Shown in pieces: positions 16,815-25,555 of a stretch of 64,000 bases of DNA. A program made the translations under genes and the position numbers. Positions within the stretch are counted from its first letter, which is position 1. Every line of letters starts with the position of its first letter. The stretch is from NCBI GenBank assembly GCA_035575035.1, contig DATLYH010000182.1, positions 1 through 64,000 on the forward strand, in the 5' to 3' direction. The notes below the pieces were generated by a model. The model was not told the DNA's origin, searched no databases, and saw only the letters and a list, made by a program, of their open reading frames with translations. Source of the stretch: DATLYH01 sp035575035 (GTDB lineage Bacteria > Planctomycetota > Planctomycetia > Gemmatales > Gemmataceae).

Positions 16815-16975
16815 CCGTGGCCGCATTAAGCCTCGACGAGCCTCACCAAGATGGGAGAAGGTTGAACCAAGATGCGAGCATCTGGTCAACGGAATCGGTC
16901 GCCCCTTGCAGATTGCAGATGGCAAATTGGAAGAGCCGCCGGCTCGCCCGCTAAACGGCAGAGGTGACATCGATC

Positions 16976-17971
16976 ATGACCACCGAGGGCTTTCCCGCCA
17001 TCCGCCTGCGGCGGCTGCGGCGGCACCCGCTGCTGCGCGAGTTGGTCCGCGAGACGACGCTGACTGTCCAGGACCTGATTCTGCCGCTGTTCGTCCGCCC
17101 CGGCAAGGGGGTCAAGAAGGAGATCGCCTCGATGCCGGGCAACTACCAGCTGAGCGTCGATCGGCTGATCGACGAGGTCGGCGAGGCGGCCGAGCTGGGG
17201 GTGCGGGCCTTCATCCTGTTCGGCATCCCCACCGACAAGGACGCCACCGGCTCCAGCGCCCTGGCCGACGACGGCATCGTCCAGCAGGCACTGCGGGCGC
17301 TGCGGCAGGCATTCCAGGACAAGGTGCTGCTCATCACCGACGAGTGCTTCTGCGAGTATACCGACCACGGCCACTGCGGCCCGCTGAGTGAGCAGGGCGG
17401 ACGGCGCGACGTGGACAACGACGCCACCCTGCCGTTGCTGGCCGAGCAGTGCGTCAGCCATGCCCGCGCCGGCGCCGACGTGGTGGCCCCGAGCGGCATG
17501 ATGGACGGCATGGTGCAGGCGATCCGCCGCGGGCTTGATCAGGCCGGCTTCACCTGGCTGCCGATCTTGAGCTATGCCGCCAAGTACGCCTCGGCGTTTT
17601 ACGGGCCGTTCCGCGATGCCGCCGAGTCACCGCCGCAGTTCGGCGACCGCTCCGGCTATCAGATGGACCCGGCCAACAGCGACGAGGCGTTGCGCGAGGT
17701 GGCGCTCGACCTGGCCGAGGGGGCTGACATCATCATGGTCAAGCCGGCCCTGGCGTACCTCGATATCATTCGCCGGGTCAAGGAGCGCTTCGGCGTGCCA
17801 GTGGCGGCGTACAATGTCAGTGGCGAGTTCGCCATGGTCAAGGCCGCCGCCCAGAAGGGATGGATCGACGAGCGGCGCGTGGCCCTGGAGATCCTGACCG
17901 GCATCAAACGGGCCGGCGCCGACATGATCCTGACCTATTTTGCCCGCGACGCCGCCCGCTGGTTGAAGTGA
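16976..17971 (+). CDS. hemB: Delta-aminolevulinic acid dehydratase (porphobilinogen synthase)
   Basis: This enzyme condenses two 5-aminolevulinate molecules to porphobilinogen, the second common step of tetrapyrrole synthesis in the cytoplasm. The 331-residue chain is the usual length. Schiff-base lysines are Lys203 ([15 protein letters not shown]) and Lys256 (IIMVKPA). The zinc-type cysteine cluster [14 protein letters not shown] (Cys124, Cys126, Cys134) marks a Zn-dependent form rather than the Asp-rich Mg form. I prefer ATG 16976, nine bases after GAGGTG, over the in-frame GTG 16964. A protein kinase gene follows by 33 bp and hemL comes after it, so heme genes are clustered here. Confidence 0.97.
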   Translation: MTTEGFPAIRLRRLRRHPLLRELVRETTLTVQDLILPLFVRPGKGVKKEIASMPGNYQLSVDRLIDEVGEAAELGVRAFILFGIPTDKDATGSSALADDGIVQQALRALRQAFQDKVLLITDECFCEYTDHGHCGPLSEQGGRRDVDNDATLPLLAEQCVSHARAGADVVAPSGMMDGMVQAIRRGLDQAGFTWLPILSYAAKYASAFYGPFRDAAESPPQFGDRSGYQMDPANSDEALREVALDLAEGADIIMVKPALAYLDIIRRVKERFGVPVAAYNVSGEFAMVKAAAQKGWIDERRVALEILTGIKRAGADMILTYFARDAARWLK

Positions 17972-18004
17972 GTGAGGGTGCAAGCGAAGAGGCGGAGTGA
18001 CACC

Positions 18005-19708
18005 ATGCTGGAGCCGGGCCAGAAGCTCGGACCGTTCGTCGTCGAGCGGTTGATCGGCAGCGGCGCCATGGGCACGATCTACCGCGCCCGCTACGTCAAG
18101 AACAACCAGCTGGTCGCCATCAAACTGATGGCCCCCGGCCTGGGAAGTAGCGAGGTTGCCCTGGCCCGCTTCGAGCAGGAGGCCGCCATCCTCAAGCAGC
18201 TTTATCACCCCAACATCGTCCGCCTCTATGCCACCGGCCGCTTCCAGGGCAATCCCTTCTATGCGATGGAATTCATCGACGGCGAGTCGCTCGACAAGGT
18301 GCTACAGCGTCGTGGTCGGCTCACCTGGGAAGAGGTGGTCACGCTCGGCCAGCAGCTCTGCGCCGGCTTGCAGCACGCCCATGACGAGGGAATCATTCAC
18401 CGCGACCTTAAGCCGTCCAACCTGATGCTGACGGCCGACGGCACGCTCAAGCTCACCGACTTCGGCATTGCCCGCGACCTGGACCAGACCCACCTGACCT
18501 CGACCCACGCCACCGTCGGCACCGCCGCCTACATGTCGCCCGAGCAGTGCCGCGGCGAGCGCAACCTTGGCCCCAAGTCCGACCTGTACTCGGTCGGCGT
18601 CGTCTTCTACGAACTGTTGACCGGCCGCAAGCCATTCGAGGCCGAAACGCCCCTGGAGATGTTCCAGCAACACGTCAGCGGCACGTTTGAACGGCCGTCG
18701 CGGCTGGTACTCGACATCCCGATCTGGCTGGACACGTTGGTCTGTCAGCTACTGGAGAAGTCGCCGGAGAAACGACCGCGCGACGCTGCCGCCGTGGCCG
18801 AGGCCCTTAACCGCATCCTGGAGAAGGTGACGGCGCAGCAGTCGGCCGGCGTCGAGGCGGTCAAGGCCCGGGTGATCGACCGCGACCGCGGCGCTCCTCG
18901 GCCGGACGAGGAGGATCGCGAGGCGGCCCGCGAGCTGCGCGCCGCCCTGGGCCGGAAGCGCGGCAAGCGCAAGGGGAAGCCCTTTCATCAGCGAGTCTGG
19001 GTTCGGGCCATCGGCATCCTGATTGCCCTGGCGGTAGCGGTGAGCCTCTTGGTCCTGGCCTTCCGCCCGCCCAGTGCCAACCAGCTTTACCGGGAGGCGC
19101 AGAAGTTGATGGCGTCGAACGACCCGGAGAAATGGTACGAGGCGCGGCGGGGACCGATCGCCCACTTCCTGGAGCGCTACCCCGACGATCCCCGGGCGGA
19201 TCAGGTGCGCGAGTGGCGGAATGAAATAGACATGGCCGAATTGCAGGAGGGGATCGAGGCCCGCACCCGCCTGGCCCGCAATACGATGAGGCCGTTCGTG
19301 CCCGAGAACGACGTGGAGCGGCTGGCTTCGCAGGCGGTGCGCTACGAGGACTTCGGCGACCTGGCGGCGGCCCGCGACCGCTGGCAGGCCCTGGCCGAGA
19401 AGTACGCCGGCACTCCCAACCAGTACACCTGGGTCCTGCTGGCGAGGAAGAAGGCCAAGAACCTGGCGGCCCGGCTGCCGTCGGACGCCAAGGAAGCCGA
19501 GATCCGTCGGGCGTTGGTGGAGAAGAAGCTCGAAGAGGTGATCAACCTGAAGGTGAAGAAGCAGACGCGCGAGGCCCGGCTGCTATGCCAGGACATCATC
19601 GACCTTTATTTCGACGACCCCGGCCTGAAGGATCTGGTCCAACAGGCCCGTCAGCTGCTGCAAGAAGAGGACAAGACCGAGGTGCTGCGAGCAAAGGACC
19701 CGCCGTGA
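18005..19708 (+). CDS. Membrane-anchored Ser/Thr protein kinase (PknB-type)
   Basis: A 567-residue Hanks-type kinase. The ATP loop is GSGAMGTIYRA (residues 18-28), the catalytic lysine Lys40 (VAIKLM), the catalytic loop HRDLKPSN (132-139), DFG at 152-154 and the substrate lobe SPE at 178-180, so all catalytic residues are intact. After a basic linker there is a single membrane helix (about 334-353), then about 215 residues of extracytoplasmic, helical sequence rich in charged residues. ATG 18005 follows a GGAG site; the frame starting 33 bases earlier is less likely. It is inserted between hemB and hemL on the same strand and may be cotranscribed with hemB. Substrates are unknown. Confidence 0.95.
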   Translation: MLEPGQKLGPFVVERLIGSGAMGTIYRARYVKNNQLVAIKLMAPGLGSSEVALARFEQEAAILKQLYHPNIVRLYATGRFQGNPFYAMEFIDGESLDKVLQRRGRLTWEEVVTLGQQLCAGLQHAHDEGIIHRDLKPSNLMLTADGTLKLTDFGIARDLDQTHLTSTHATVGTAAYMSPEQCRGERNLGPKSDLYSVGVVFYELLTGRKPFEAETPLEMFQQHVSGTFERPSRLVLDIPIWLDTLVCQLLEKSPEKRPRDAAAVAEALNRILEKVTAQQSAGVEAVKARVIDRDRGAPRPDEEDREAARELRAALGRKRGKRKGKPFHQRVWVRAIGILIALAVAVSLLVLAFRPPSANQLYREAQKLMASNDPEKWYEARRGPIAHFLERYPDDPRADQVREWRNEIDMAELQEGIEARTRLARNTMRPFVPENDVERLASQAVRYEDFGDLAAARDRWQALAEKYAGTPNQYTWVLLARKKAKNLAARLPSDAKEAEIRRALVEKKLEEVINLKVKKQTREARLLCQDIIDLYFDDPGLKDLVQQARQLLQEEDKTEVLRAKDPP

Positions 19709-19745
19709 CGTTGTGTTTCGCCCCGCCTCACCGATGCGTCGCTGA

Positions 19746-19803
19746 CACTAGCCTGAAGGCGCCAGCGAGGCGAAGCATCCCTCACTGGCGCTTCGGGCTA
19801 GTG
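19746..19803. repeat. Inverted repeat, CACTAGCC...AGCGAGG family
   Basis: Left arm CACTAGCCTGAAGGCGCC continues to GCGAGG (19746-19770); the right arm (19780-19803) is its near-perfect complement, ending GGGCTAGTG. A nine-base centre separates them. It sits between the kinase stop and hemL. This text resembles a repeat common in planctomycete genomes and could also act as a bidirectional terminator, although no T-run follows. Confidence 0.75.
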
Positions 19804-19857
19804 AACCGGCGGCTTTTGCTCCCTGAGGCGGAGTAAATCCCAGGAGGGGCCGCTTCC

Positions 19858-21150
19858 ATGAACCCCAATCGTGCCCGCAGCCAGGCCGCCTACCAGCGCG
19901 CCTGCCAGGTGATCCCCGGCGGCGTCAACAGCCCGGCCCGGGCTTTCGGCGCCGTCGGCGGGCAACCGATCTTCATCACCCGCGGCGAAGGGGCTTACCT
20001 CTACGACCTCGACGGCAACCGCTATCTCGACTACGTCGGCTCCTGGGGACCGCTGATCCTGGGGCACGCCCATCCGCGCGTCGTTCAGGCCGTTGAGGAG
20101 GCGGTGCGCCAGGGGACCAGCTTCGGCGCCCCGACCGAGCGCGAGACCGAGTTGGCCGAGTTGATCCGCGCCGCCATGCCCGCTGTCGAGATGGTCCGCA
20201 TGGTGTCATCGGGCACCGAGGCGGCGATGAGCGCCATCCGGCTGGCCCGCGGCTTCACCGGCCGCGATCTGATCGTCAAGTTCGCCGGCTGCTACCACGG
20301 CCACGTCGATAGCCTGCTGGTGCAGGCCGGCTCCAGCGCCACCACCCTCGGCGTACCCAACAGCCCCGGGGTGCCGCGCGGCTGCACCGCCGACACCCTC
20401 GCCCTGCGCTTCAACGATACCGAGGAGCTGGCCGAGGCGTTCCGAGCCCACGGCGACCGCATCGCCGGCGTCATCCTCGAACCGGTCGTCGGCAACATGG
20501 GACTGGTCATGCCGAAGCCGGAGTTCCTCGGTGAGCTGCGCCGTCTGACTCAGCGGCACGGGGCGCTGCTGATCTATGACGAAGTGATGACCGGCTTCCG
20601 GGTGGCCTATGGCGGCGCTCAGCAGCTCTTCGGCGAGAAACCCGATCTGACGGTCCTGGGCAAGATCGTCGGCGGCGGCTTTCCGGTGGGGGCCTACGGC
20701 GGCCGGGCCGATATCATGAAAAAGGTCATGCCGGCTGGCCCGGTCTTTCAGGCAGGCACCCTGTCCGGCAATCCGGTAGCGATGGCGGCCGGCATTGCCA
20801 CTCTCCAGGAGCTGCGTGACCATCCCCCCTATGACCGGCTCGAGCAGCTGGGCCAGAAGCTGGCCGACGGACTGTCCCAGGCGGCCGATGCGGCCGGGCT
20901 GCCCCATCAGCTGGCCCGCTGCGGCAGCATGTGGACGCTCTTCTTCAACCCCGAACCGGTGACCGATTACGACACGGCCCGCCGAAGCGACACGGCCCGC
21001 TTCGCTCGCTTCTTCTGGGCCATGATCGACCGTGGCATCTATCTGCCGTGCAGTCAGTTCGAGGCCGCTTTCCTCTCCGCCGCCCACACCGAGGCGGATG
21101 TTGAACAGACCGTGGCGGCGGCGCGCGAGGCACTGGCGGCGGTCGGCTGA
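19858..21150 (+). CDS. hemL: Glutamate-1-semialdehyde 2,1-aminomutase
   Basis: A PLP enzyme converting glutamate-1-semialdehyde to 5-aminolevulinate, the product used by HemB. The 430-residue length is normal. The PLP lysine is Lys269 in [16 protein letters not shown]. The ring-binding Asp241 lies in [10 protein letters not shown], with the [15 protein letters not shown] phosphate/PLP loop at 117-131 and the YHGHVDS loop at 146-152, which together are specific to HemL rather than other class III aminotransferases. An AGGAGGGG ribosome binding site precedes ATG 19858. Its presence implies the C5 (tRNA-glutamate) route of heme synthesis; hemA is not in the window. A GC-rich hairpin follows the stop. 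Confidence 0.97.
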   Translation: MNPNRARSQAAYQRACQVIPGGVNSPARAFGAVGGQPIFITRGEGAYLYDLDGNRYLDYVGSWGPLILGHAHPRVVQAVEEAVRQGTSFGAPTERETELAELIRAAMPAVEMVRMVSSGTEAAMSAIRLARGFTGRDLIVKFAGCYHGHVDSLLVQAGSSATTLGVPNSPGVPRGCTADTLALRFNDTEELAEAFRAHGDRIAGVILEPVVGNMGLVMPKPEFLGELRRLTQRHGALLIYDEVMTGFRVAYGGAQQLFGEKPDLTVLGKIVGGGFPVGAYGGRADIMKKVMPAGPVFQAGTLSGNPVAMAAGIATLQELRDHPPYDRLEQLGQKLADGLSQAADAAGLPHQLARCGSMWTLFFNPEPVTDYDTARRSDTARFARFFWAMIDRGIYLPCSQFEAAFLSAAHTEADVEQTVAAAREALAAVG

Positions 21151-21159
21151 ACCGGAGCA

Positions 21160-21191
21160 GCCGCGGCAACTTTATAGTTGTGTCCCGCGGC
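21160..21191 (+). terminator. Possible terminator hairpin after hemL
   Basis: GCCGCGG (21160-21166) pairs with CCGCGGC (21185-21191), and within the loop CAACT pairs with AGTTG. The structure begins nine bases after the hemL stop. No clear T-run follows, so termination efficiency is uncertain. Confidence 0.4.
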
Positions 21192-21254
21192 CGGCCCGGC
21201 TAAAGTTGATAGACACTGGATTGGTGTTTTGCACTTTTCCCGGGGGTTGACATC

Positions 21255-22145
21255 ATGCGCCGCCATCTCCGCTGGGCCGGTTGCGCATTGCTCCTTGCCA
21301 TTGCCCTGCCGCTGGCCGTCGCCGACGTCAAACAAGACCCGAAGAACCTCGACAAAGAGCCCACGCCCAAGAAAGACCTCGACAAAGAACCGGCGAAGGA
21401 CAAGGAGCCGGCGCCAAAGACCGACTCGGACAAGGCGAAGAAAGACCTCGATAAAGAGCCGGCCTCCAAGAAGGACCTTGACAAGGCCAAGAAGGACCTT
21501 GACAAGGAGCCGGCCTCTCCCAAGAAGAACCTGGACAAGGAACCGGAGAAGAAGCCGACCGAAAAGCTCGTACCGTTGGGGAAGATCAGCGGCCTGATCA
21601 CCAAGGTGGGTGACGACCGGGTGCTTACCCTCAAGGTCAGTTTCGTCTACACGGAGCCGAACCCGTCGGCCTTGCGGCAGCAGCAGGACCTGGCCCGGCG
21701 GCAGATCGAGATCATGCAAAACCGCAACCCAGTCGAGCGGGCACGGCAGCTGGCGCAGCTGCAGTTCGACATTGCGAACAACCAGCGGAACCTGTACACA
21801 ACCAAGGAAGTGAAGAAGGACATCGAGATCCAGGCTACCGAGAACGTCAAGGTCCGCAGCATGCAGCCGCCGATGGTCTACGACGAGAAGGGCAATCCCC
21901 GCAGGCATACCCCGCAAGAGCTGCGGGAACTGAAGGGAGAGGGGAATCTGCCCGGCTACATGAGCGACTTCGACAGCCTGCGTACCGGCCAGATCGTCAC
22001 CGTCCACCTGGCCCGCAAGGGAGGCACCACCGGACCCGCTCCGAAAAGCAAAGACCTCGACAGAGACCTGGAAAAGCGCTTGACAGAGGCGGGCCGCCCC
22101 TACGCCACCATGATTGTGATTGAGGGTGAGACAATCAACAGGTAA
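21255..22145 (+). CDS. Secreted Lys/Asp-rich repeat protein
   Basis: A 296-residue protein with a Sec signal peptide (basic MRRHLR, hydrophobic core to about residue 22, cleavage near LAVA-DVK). Residues 25-100 are a low-complexity region built from degenerate KKDLDKEPA units (at least five copies), highly charged and probably unfolded. The rest is a soluble domain beginning EKLVPLGKISGLITKVGDD, where GxITKVGD-type strands and a later TGQIVTVHLARK suggest a small beta fold. No enzyme motif is present. The repeated DNA unit makes this region prone to copy-number change. It stands alone between hemL and a convergent aldolase gene. Function is unknown. Confidence 0.85.
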   Translation: MRRHLRWAGCALLLAIALPLAVADVKQDPKNLDKEPTPKKDLDKEPAKDKEPAPKTDSDKAKKDLDKEPASKKDLDKAKKDLDKEPASPKKNLDKEPEKKPTEKLVPLGKISGLITKVGDDRVLTLKVSFVYTEPNPSALRQQQDLARRQIEIMQNRNPVERARQLAQLQFDIANNQRNLYTTKEVKKDIEIQATENVKVRSMQPPMVYDEKGNPRRHTPQELRELKGEGNLPGYMSDFDSLRTGQIVTVHLARKGGTTGPAPKSKDLDRDLEKRLTEAGRPYATMIVIEGETINR

Positions 22146-22157
22146 GCGGCCGCCGCC

Positions 22158-22955
22158 TCAGTACTTCGCTATCTCCCCCTTCGGCCGGTCCACGCCGATC
22201 TTCTGGAGCACGTCGGCGGCGGCGTTCAACAATAGGCGCAGCTCGCTGCCGATGGCGAGGAACTGCCAGCCCTCGGCGATCCGCTGCCGCACCTCCTCGG
22301 CGGTGGCGCAATGCACCCCGGCCGCCACCTTGTACTTCTTGCAGGTCTCCAGGATGTGCTTCATCGCCTGGGCCGTCGCCTCGGCGCTGGGCGGCTTGCC
22401 GTCCTTGCCCCGCATGCTGGCCGCCAGATCATTGGGGCCGACGAAGATGGCGTCGATCCCCGGCACGGAGAAGATTGCGTCGGCGTCTTCCACGGCCCGA
22501 ATGTGCTCGCACTGCAACACCACCAGGATCTCTTCATTGGCGTGGGCGTAGTAGTCGGCCGCGGTGGTGCCGAAGTTCAGGGCGTGGACGCTGCCGCCGA
22601 CGCTGCGGCTGCCGTAAGGTGGATAGAGGACGGCATCAACGGCCTCTTCGGCCTCCTTGCGGCTGTTGACCATCGGCACGACAATGCCGTGGGCGCCGTT
22701 GTCCAGGGCGCGCTTGATGTGGTCATGGCGGTTGGACGGCACACGCAAGAGCGCGATACAGCCGGCGTCGGCGATGGCGGCGAACATGTGCGTGGCCGTC
22801 TCCCAGCCGACCAGGCTGTGCTCCATGTCCACCGTCAGCCAGGCGAACCCGGCCCGGGCCAGGAACCGGGCCGCCGTGATGCTCCCCAGCGACAGCCAGG
22901 TCCCCACCGACGGCTGCCCTGCCTTCAACGCTCGCTTGACCGGATTGGGTCGCAT
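22158..22955 (-). CDS. HpcH/HpaI-family aldolase
   Basis: A 265-residue class II pyruvate aldolase of the HpcH/HpaI family (2,4-dihydroxyhept-2-enedioate aldolase-like), which cleaves 4-hydroxy-2-oxo acids to pyruvate and an aldehyde. Visible active-site features are LTVDMEHSL (Asp43, Glu45, His46), LLRVPSNRHDHIKRALDNGA with its Arg, the metal-binding Glu in VVLQCEHIRAVE, and FVGPNDLAASM. A GGAGGAG ribosome binding site precedes the ATG. It is transcribed towards the Lys-rich protein gene (13-bp gap between stops). The exact sugar-acid or aromatic pathway cannot be told, since no pathway partners are adjacent. Confidence 0.93.
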   Translation of the reverse strand: MRPNPVKRALKAGQPSVGTWLSLGSITAARFLARAGFAWLTVDMEHSLVGWETATHMFAAIADAGCIALLRVPSNRHDHIKRALDNGAHGIVVPMVNSRKEAEEAVDAVLYPPYGSRSVGGSVHALNFGTTAADYYAHANEEILVVLQCEHIRAVEDADAIFSVPGIDAIFVGPNDLAASMRGKDGKPPSAEATAQAMKHILETCKKYKVAAGVHCATAEEVRQRIAEGWQFLAIGSELRLLLNAAADVLQKIGVDRPKGEIAKY

Positions 22956-22968
22956 GAGGTTCTCCTCC

Positions 22969-23088
22969 GGGCGAGCGGAGGGCGTTAGCCCCCCGGTTAT
23001 GGCGAGCGGGGGGCGTTAGCCCCCCGGTTATGCGGGGGGCGTTAGCTCCTCGGTGCGCCAACCGGGGGGCTAACGCCCCCCGCTCGCC
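22969..23088. repeat. GGGCGTTAGCCCCCCGG palindromic repeat cluster
   Basis: Four copies of a unit with GGCGTTAGCCCCCCGGTTA lie in tandem, the last inverted (AACCGGGGGGCTAACGCC), so the whole block from GCGAGCGG to CCGCTCGCC can fold into a long cruciform. It fills the gap between the aldolase promoter side and the stop of the Cys-rich gene. Confidence 0.85.
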
Positions 23089-23109
23089 TACGTAACGCTG
23101 CGTGCCAAC

Positions 23110-23700
23110 CTACTTCTTGAACTCCACCTTGCCGGCGTCCAGCCGCACCAGGCCGCGCTTGTCGAGGAACAGCCGGCCGATGGCCGTCACCGGCTTCGCC
23201 TCCTTGCCCTCCTCGGCGTGCTGGGCGGCAAGTTGACCGTCGAGGATGATCGGCTGAGCGGCATTCTTGATCGCCAACGTGCACTCCTCGCACACGGCCA
23301 GGTCGCAGCGGCCGCAGCAGGCGATGCCGACCACCCGGGCCTGTCCCTTGGCCGGCACCTTTTCCTTGTCCTTGTCGGTGACCAGCCGGCCCTGATCGCT
23401 GGTCAGCACCAGCCGGCGATCCTTGTTGAGCGACAGGGTCCCCTCGATCACCACCACCTTGCCGCTGAGGCGATCCTCGGCGAACTGCTTGGCCGATTTG
23501 CCGGCCAGCAGCACCGGCGTCTTGTCGTCCACCTTCAGGCAGACGGCGCAAGCGTCGCCTTCGCCGAAGGTGCAGTGCAGGCAGGCCAGCTCCGCGGTGA
23601 TAACGACCTGGGCGGCCGACGGCTCGGGGGCGGGCTTTTTGTCATCCGCGATGGCCGCAGGTACGGCCAGGGCAAGAAGGATCATGGCGAGACGGGTCAT
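23110..23700 (-). CDS. Exported cysteine-rich protein (DUF6370-like)
   Basis: A 196-residue exported protein: a signal peptide (MTRLAMILLALAVPAAIA), then ITAELACLHCTFGEGDACAVC with Cys40, Cys43, Cys51, Cys54, and a second cluster IACCGRCDLAVCEEC with Cys128, Cys129, Cys132, Cys137, Cys140. The paired CxxC clusters suggest two similar metal or redox modules; the first resembles the DUF6370 family of small exported Cys proteins, from memory. ATG 23700 has an AAGGAG site seven bases upstream. It may be transcribed with the small charged protein 65 bp upstream. Cofactor and function are unknown. Confidence 0.8.
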   Translation of the reverse strand: MTRLAMILLALAVPAAIADDKKPAPEPSAAQVVITAELACLHCTFGEGDACAVCLKVDDKTPVLLAGKSAKQFAEDRLSGKVVVIEGTLSLNKDRRLVLTSDQGRLVTDKDKEKVPAKGQARVVGIACCGRCDLAVCEECTLAIKNAAQPIILDGQLAAQHAEEGKEAKPVTAIGRLFLDKRGLVRLDAGKVEFKK

Positions 23701-23765
23701 GGCGGTTCTCCTTGTGGAAATCAATCACCGGCGTCCCGGCAGGCGCCTCGGCTCAACGGGGCGGC

Positions 23766-23951
23766 TCAGTCATCGTCAAAACGGCGGCGAGGCGGCGGGC
23801 GGCGGCCCGGCTTGCGTGGTGCCGGCCGGCGGGGACCAGGGCGGCGGACGTCGTCGGCCGGCACGTCCTCTTCCTCGTCGTGGTAGTGGTGGTCCTGAAA
23901 CTCCTTCTGCCGGCGCTCGCGGGGATCGCTCGGCGGGTCGGTTTCGTGCAT
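23766..23951 (-). CDS. Small charged protein, His/Glu and Arg/Pro rich
   Basis: A 61-residue highly hydrophilic protein. The first half is acidic and His-rich (RQKEFQDHHYHDEEEDVPAD); the second half is Arg/Pro-rich (RRPAPRKPGRRPPPRRR) and ends FDDD. No membrane segment or known domain is visible; it is likely disordered. The composition is unlike random antisense reading, and it sits just upstream of the Cys-rich exported protein on the same strand, but the ribosome binding site is weak (GAGAACC). It may be a genuine small protein or a fortuitous frame. Confidence 0.45.
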   Translation of the reverse strand: MHETDPPSDPRERRQKEFQDHHYHDEEEDVPADDVRRPGPRRPAPRKPGRRPPPRRRFDDD

Positions 23952-24068
23952 GGCTGGTTCTCATTGTAGGGGGAGCGGATGGAACGAACCGGGCGCCCCG
24001 AACCCCGAACGGGCCCATTATATCAGCAAGGCGCCGGCAATCGCGGCACCTTTTTTTACGACCCCCGT

Positions 24069-24461
24069 CTATTCGAGTCCCAGCTTCTTCAGATCGTGTT
24101 CATTAAGCCCGAAGTGGTGTCCCAGTTCGTGGATCACCGTCTTGCGGATTTCCTGCCGTAGCTCGTGGCGGTCGGGGAAGTCTTCCTCCAGCGGCCGCTT
24201 GAAGATCAGGATGCGGTGCGGCACCTCGGTGCAATCGAGCGCCTCGGTATTGGGCAGGGGAAACGGCACGAACAGGCCGTACAGGGTGGCCCCCTCCGCA
24301 ATCTCTTCCTCCGTGAAACCCTGCTCGCGCAGCAGCTCCTCGTCCGGCTCCTCCTGGACATCCACCACCACATTCTCCAGGTAGGGCCGAAGCCCCTCCG
24401 GCAGCGTCTCCAAAACGCGGGCCACCAACTCGCCAAATCGCCGCAGCGACATCCGTTTCAT
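24069..24461 (-). CDS. Zincin-like metallopeptidase family protein
   Basis: A 130-residue member of the short zincin family related to PF06262 (metallopeptidase family). The zinc site HELGHHFGLNE (His111, Glu112, His115) is intact; the preceding IRKTVIHE helix and the LFVPFPLP strand are typical of the family. It is a cytoplasmic protein with no signal peptide. Family members are usually annotated as possible proteases without demonstrated substrate. The start codon lies against a CTGCGGACT repeat and no ribosome binding site is visible; ATG at codon 4 is an alternative. It is divergent from the MoxR gene. Confidence 0.88.
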   Translation of the reverse strand: MKRMSLRRFGELVARVLETLPEGLRPYLENVVVDVQEEPDEELLREQGFTEEEIAEGATLYGLFVPFPLPNTEALDCTEVPHRILIFKRPLEEDFPDRHELRQEIRKTVIHELGHHFGLNEHDLKKLGLE

Positions 24462-24573
24462 AGTCCGCAGTCCGCAGTCCGTAATCCGTAGCAGCTGACG
24501 ACATGCCCTCTTTTACTGTACACTGACTCATCAGCAGCTGCCTACAGACTACAGACTACGGACTACAGACTGT
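24461..24573. repeat. Inverted pair of GACTACGGACTAC repeats
   Basis: AGTCCGCAGTCCGCAGTCC-type units (24461-24497) face CTACAGACTACAGACTACGG-type units (24540-24573) in opposite orientation around a 40-base AT-richer centre that itself has GCAGCTG copies near both edges. The repeat lies exactly between two divergent genes and overlaps both of their start regions. Confidence 0.7.
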
Positions 24574-25555
24574 GGATGTTCAAGAAATCAACCGCCGGGT
24601 GGGAGCGATGCGGGACCGATTGGGCCGGCTGTACGCCGAGATCGAGAAGGTGATCGTCGGCCAGCGGACGATGATTGACCGGCTGCTGATCGGCTTGCTG
24701 ACCGGCGGACATGTCTTGCTTGAAGGGGTGCCTGGGCTGGCCAAGACCCTGGCGGTGCGCACCCTGGCCCGCGGGCTGCGCCTTAGCTTTCACCGCATCC
24801 AGTTCACCCCCGACCTGCTGCCGGCCGACGTTATCGGCACCCAGATCTTCAACCCGCGCACCGGCGAGTTCACCGTCAAGAAGGGACCGATCTTCGCCAA
24901 CGTCATCCTGGCCGACGAAATCAACCGGGCGCCCGCCAAGGTCCAAAGCGCCTTGCTGGAGGCCATGCAGGAAAACCAGGTCACCATCGGCGAGACCAGC
25001 TATCCCCTGGAGCAGCCGTTTTTGGTGCTGGCAACGCAGAACCCGATCGAACAGGAAGGAACCTATCCGCTCCCCGAGGCCCAGGTCGATCGCTTCATGC
25101 TGAAGCTGAAGCTGACCTATCCGAGCAAGGAAGAGGAGCTGGCCATCCTGAACCGGATGGCACCGGTCGAGCCGGACCTGGCGGTCGAGCCGGTGCTGGC
25201 GCCGGCTGATGTCTTCACCTTGCGCCGGGCGATCGACGAGATTTACGTGGACGACAAGATCAAGCGCTACATCGTGGATGTGGTCCACGCCACGCGCCGG
25301 CCGGCCGACTACGGGCTGGACATTGCCCCCTACGTGCAGTACGGCGCCAGCCCGCGGGCCACCATCTTCCTGACACGGGCGGCCCGGGGACAGGCCTTCC
25401 TCGACAGCCGCGGCTACGTCACGCCTCAGGACGTCAAGTCGGTCGGCCCCGATGTTCTCCGCCACCGCGTCATCGTCACCTACGAGGCCGAGGCCGAGGA
25501 GATCACGCCGGAGAACCTGATCCAGCGCATCTTTGACCACCTCAAGGTGCCGTAG
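24572..25555 (+). CDS. MoxR-family AAA ATPase
   Basis: A 327-residue AAA ATPase of the MoxR type, chaperone-like proteins that insert metal cofactors or mature protein complexes, often with VWA-domain partners. Walker A GVPGLAKT is at residues 52-59, Walker B ILADEINR at 112-119, and sensor 1 LATQNPIEQEGTYPLPEAQ follows at about 153. The lid ends in a conserved helix with GASPRATIFLTRAARGQAFL. The GTG at 24572 has no ribosome binding site because it abuts a repeat; ATG 24608, giving MRDRLGRLYAEIEKVIVGQ, has GGGAG four bases upstream and is a possible true start. The usual DUF58/VWA partner genes do not follow here. Confidence 0.95.
   Translation: MDVQEINRRVGAMRDRLGRLYAEIEKVIVGQRTMIDRLLIGLLTGGHVLLEGVPGLAKTLAVRTLARGLRLSFHRIQFTPDLLPADVIGTQIFNPRTGEFTVKKGPIFANVILADEINRAPAKVQSALLEAMQENQVTIGETSYPLEQPFLVLATQNPIEQEGTYPLPEAQVDRFMLKLKLTYPSKEEELAILNRMAPVEPDLAVEPVLAPADVFTLRRAIDEIYVDDKIKRYIVDVVHATRRPADYGLDIAPYVQYGASPRATIFLTRAARGQAFLDSRGYVTPQDVKSVGPDVLRHRVIVTYEAEAEEITPENLIQRIFDHLKVP

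Noticed and set aside
21054..22007. Long minus-strand frame opposite the Lys-rich secreted protein
   Set aside because: Its Leu/Val-rich repeat pattern is the antisense of the KKDLDKEPA repeats; the plus strand has a signal peptide and a sensible start.
22969..23088. Possible CRISPR array
   Set aside because: Units are adjacent with no unique spacers and some are inverted, and no cas genes are in the window. The repeats at 58146-58268 and 45185-45322 fail for the same reasons.
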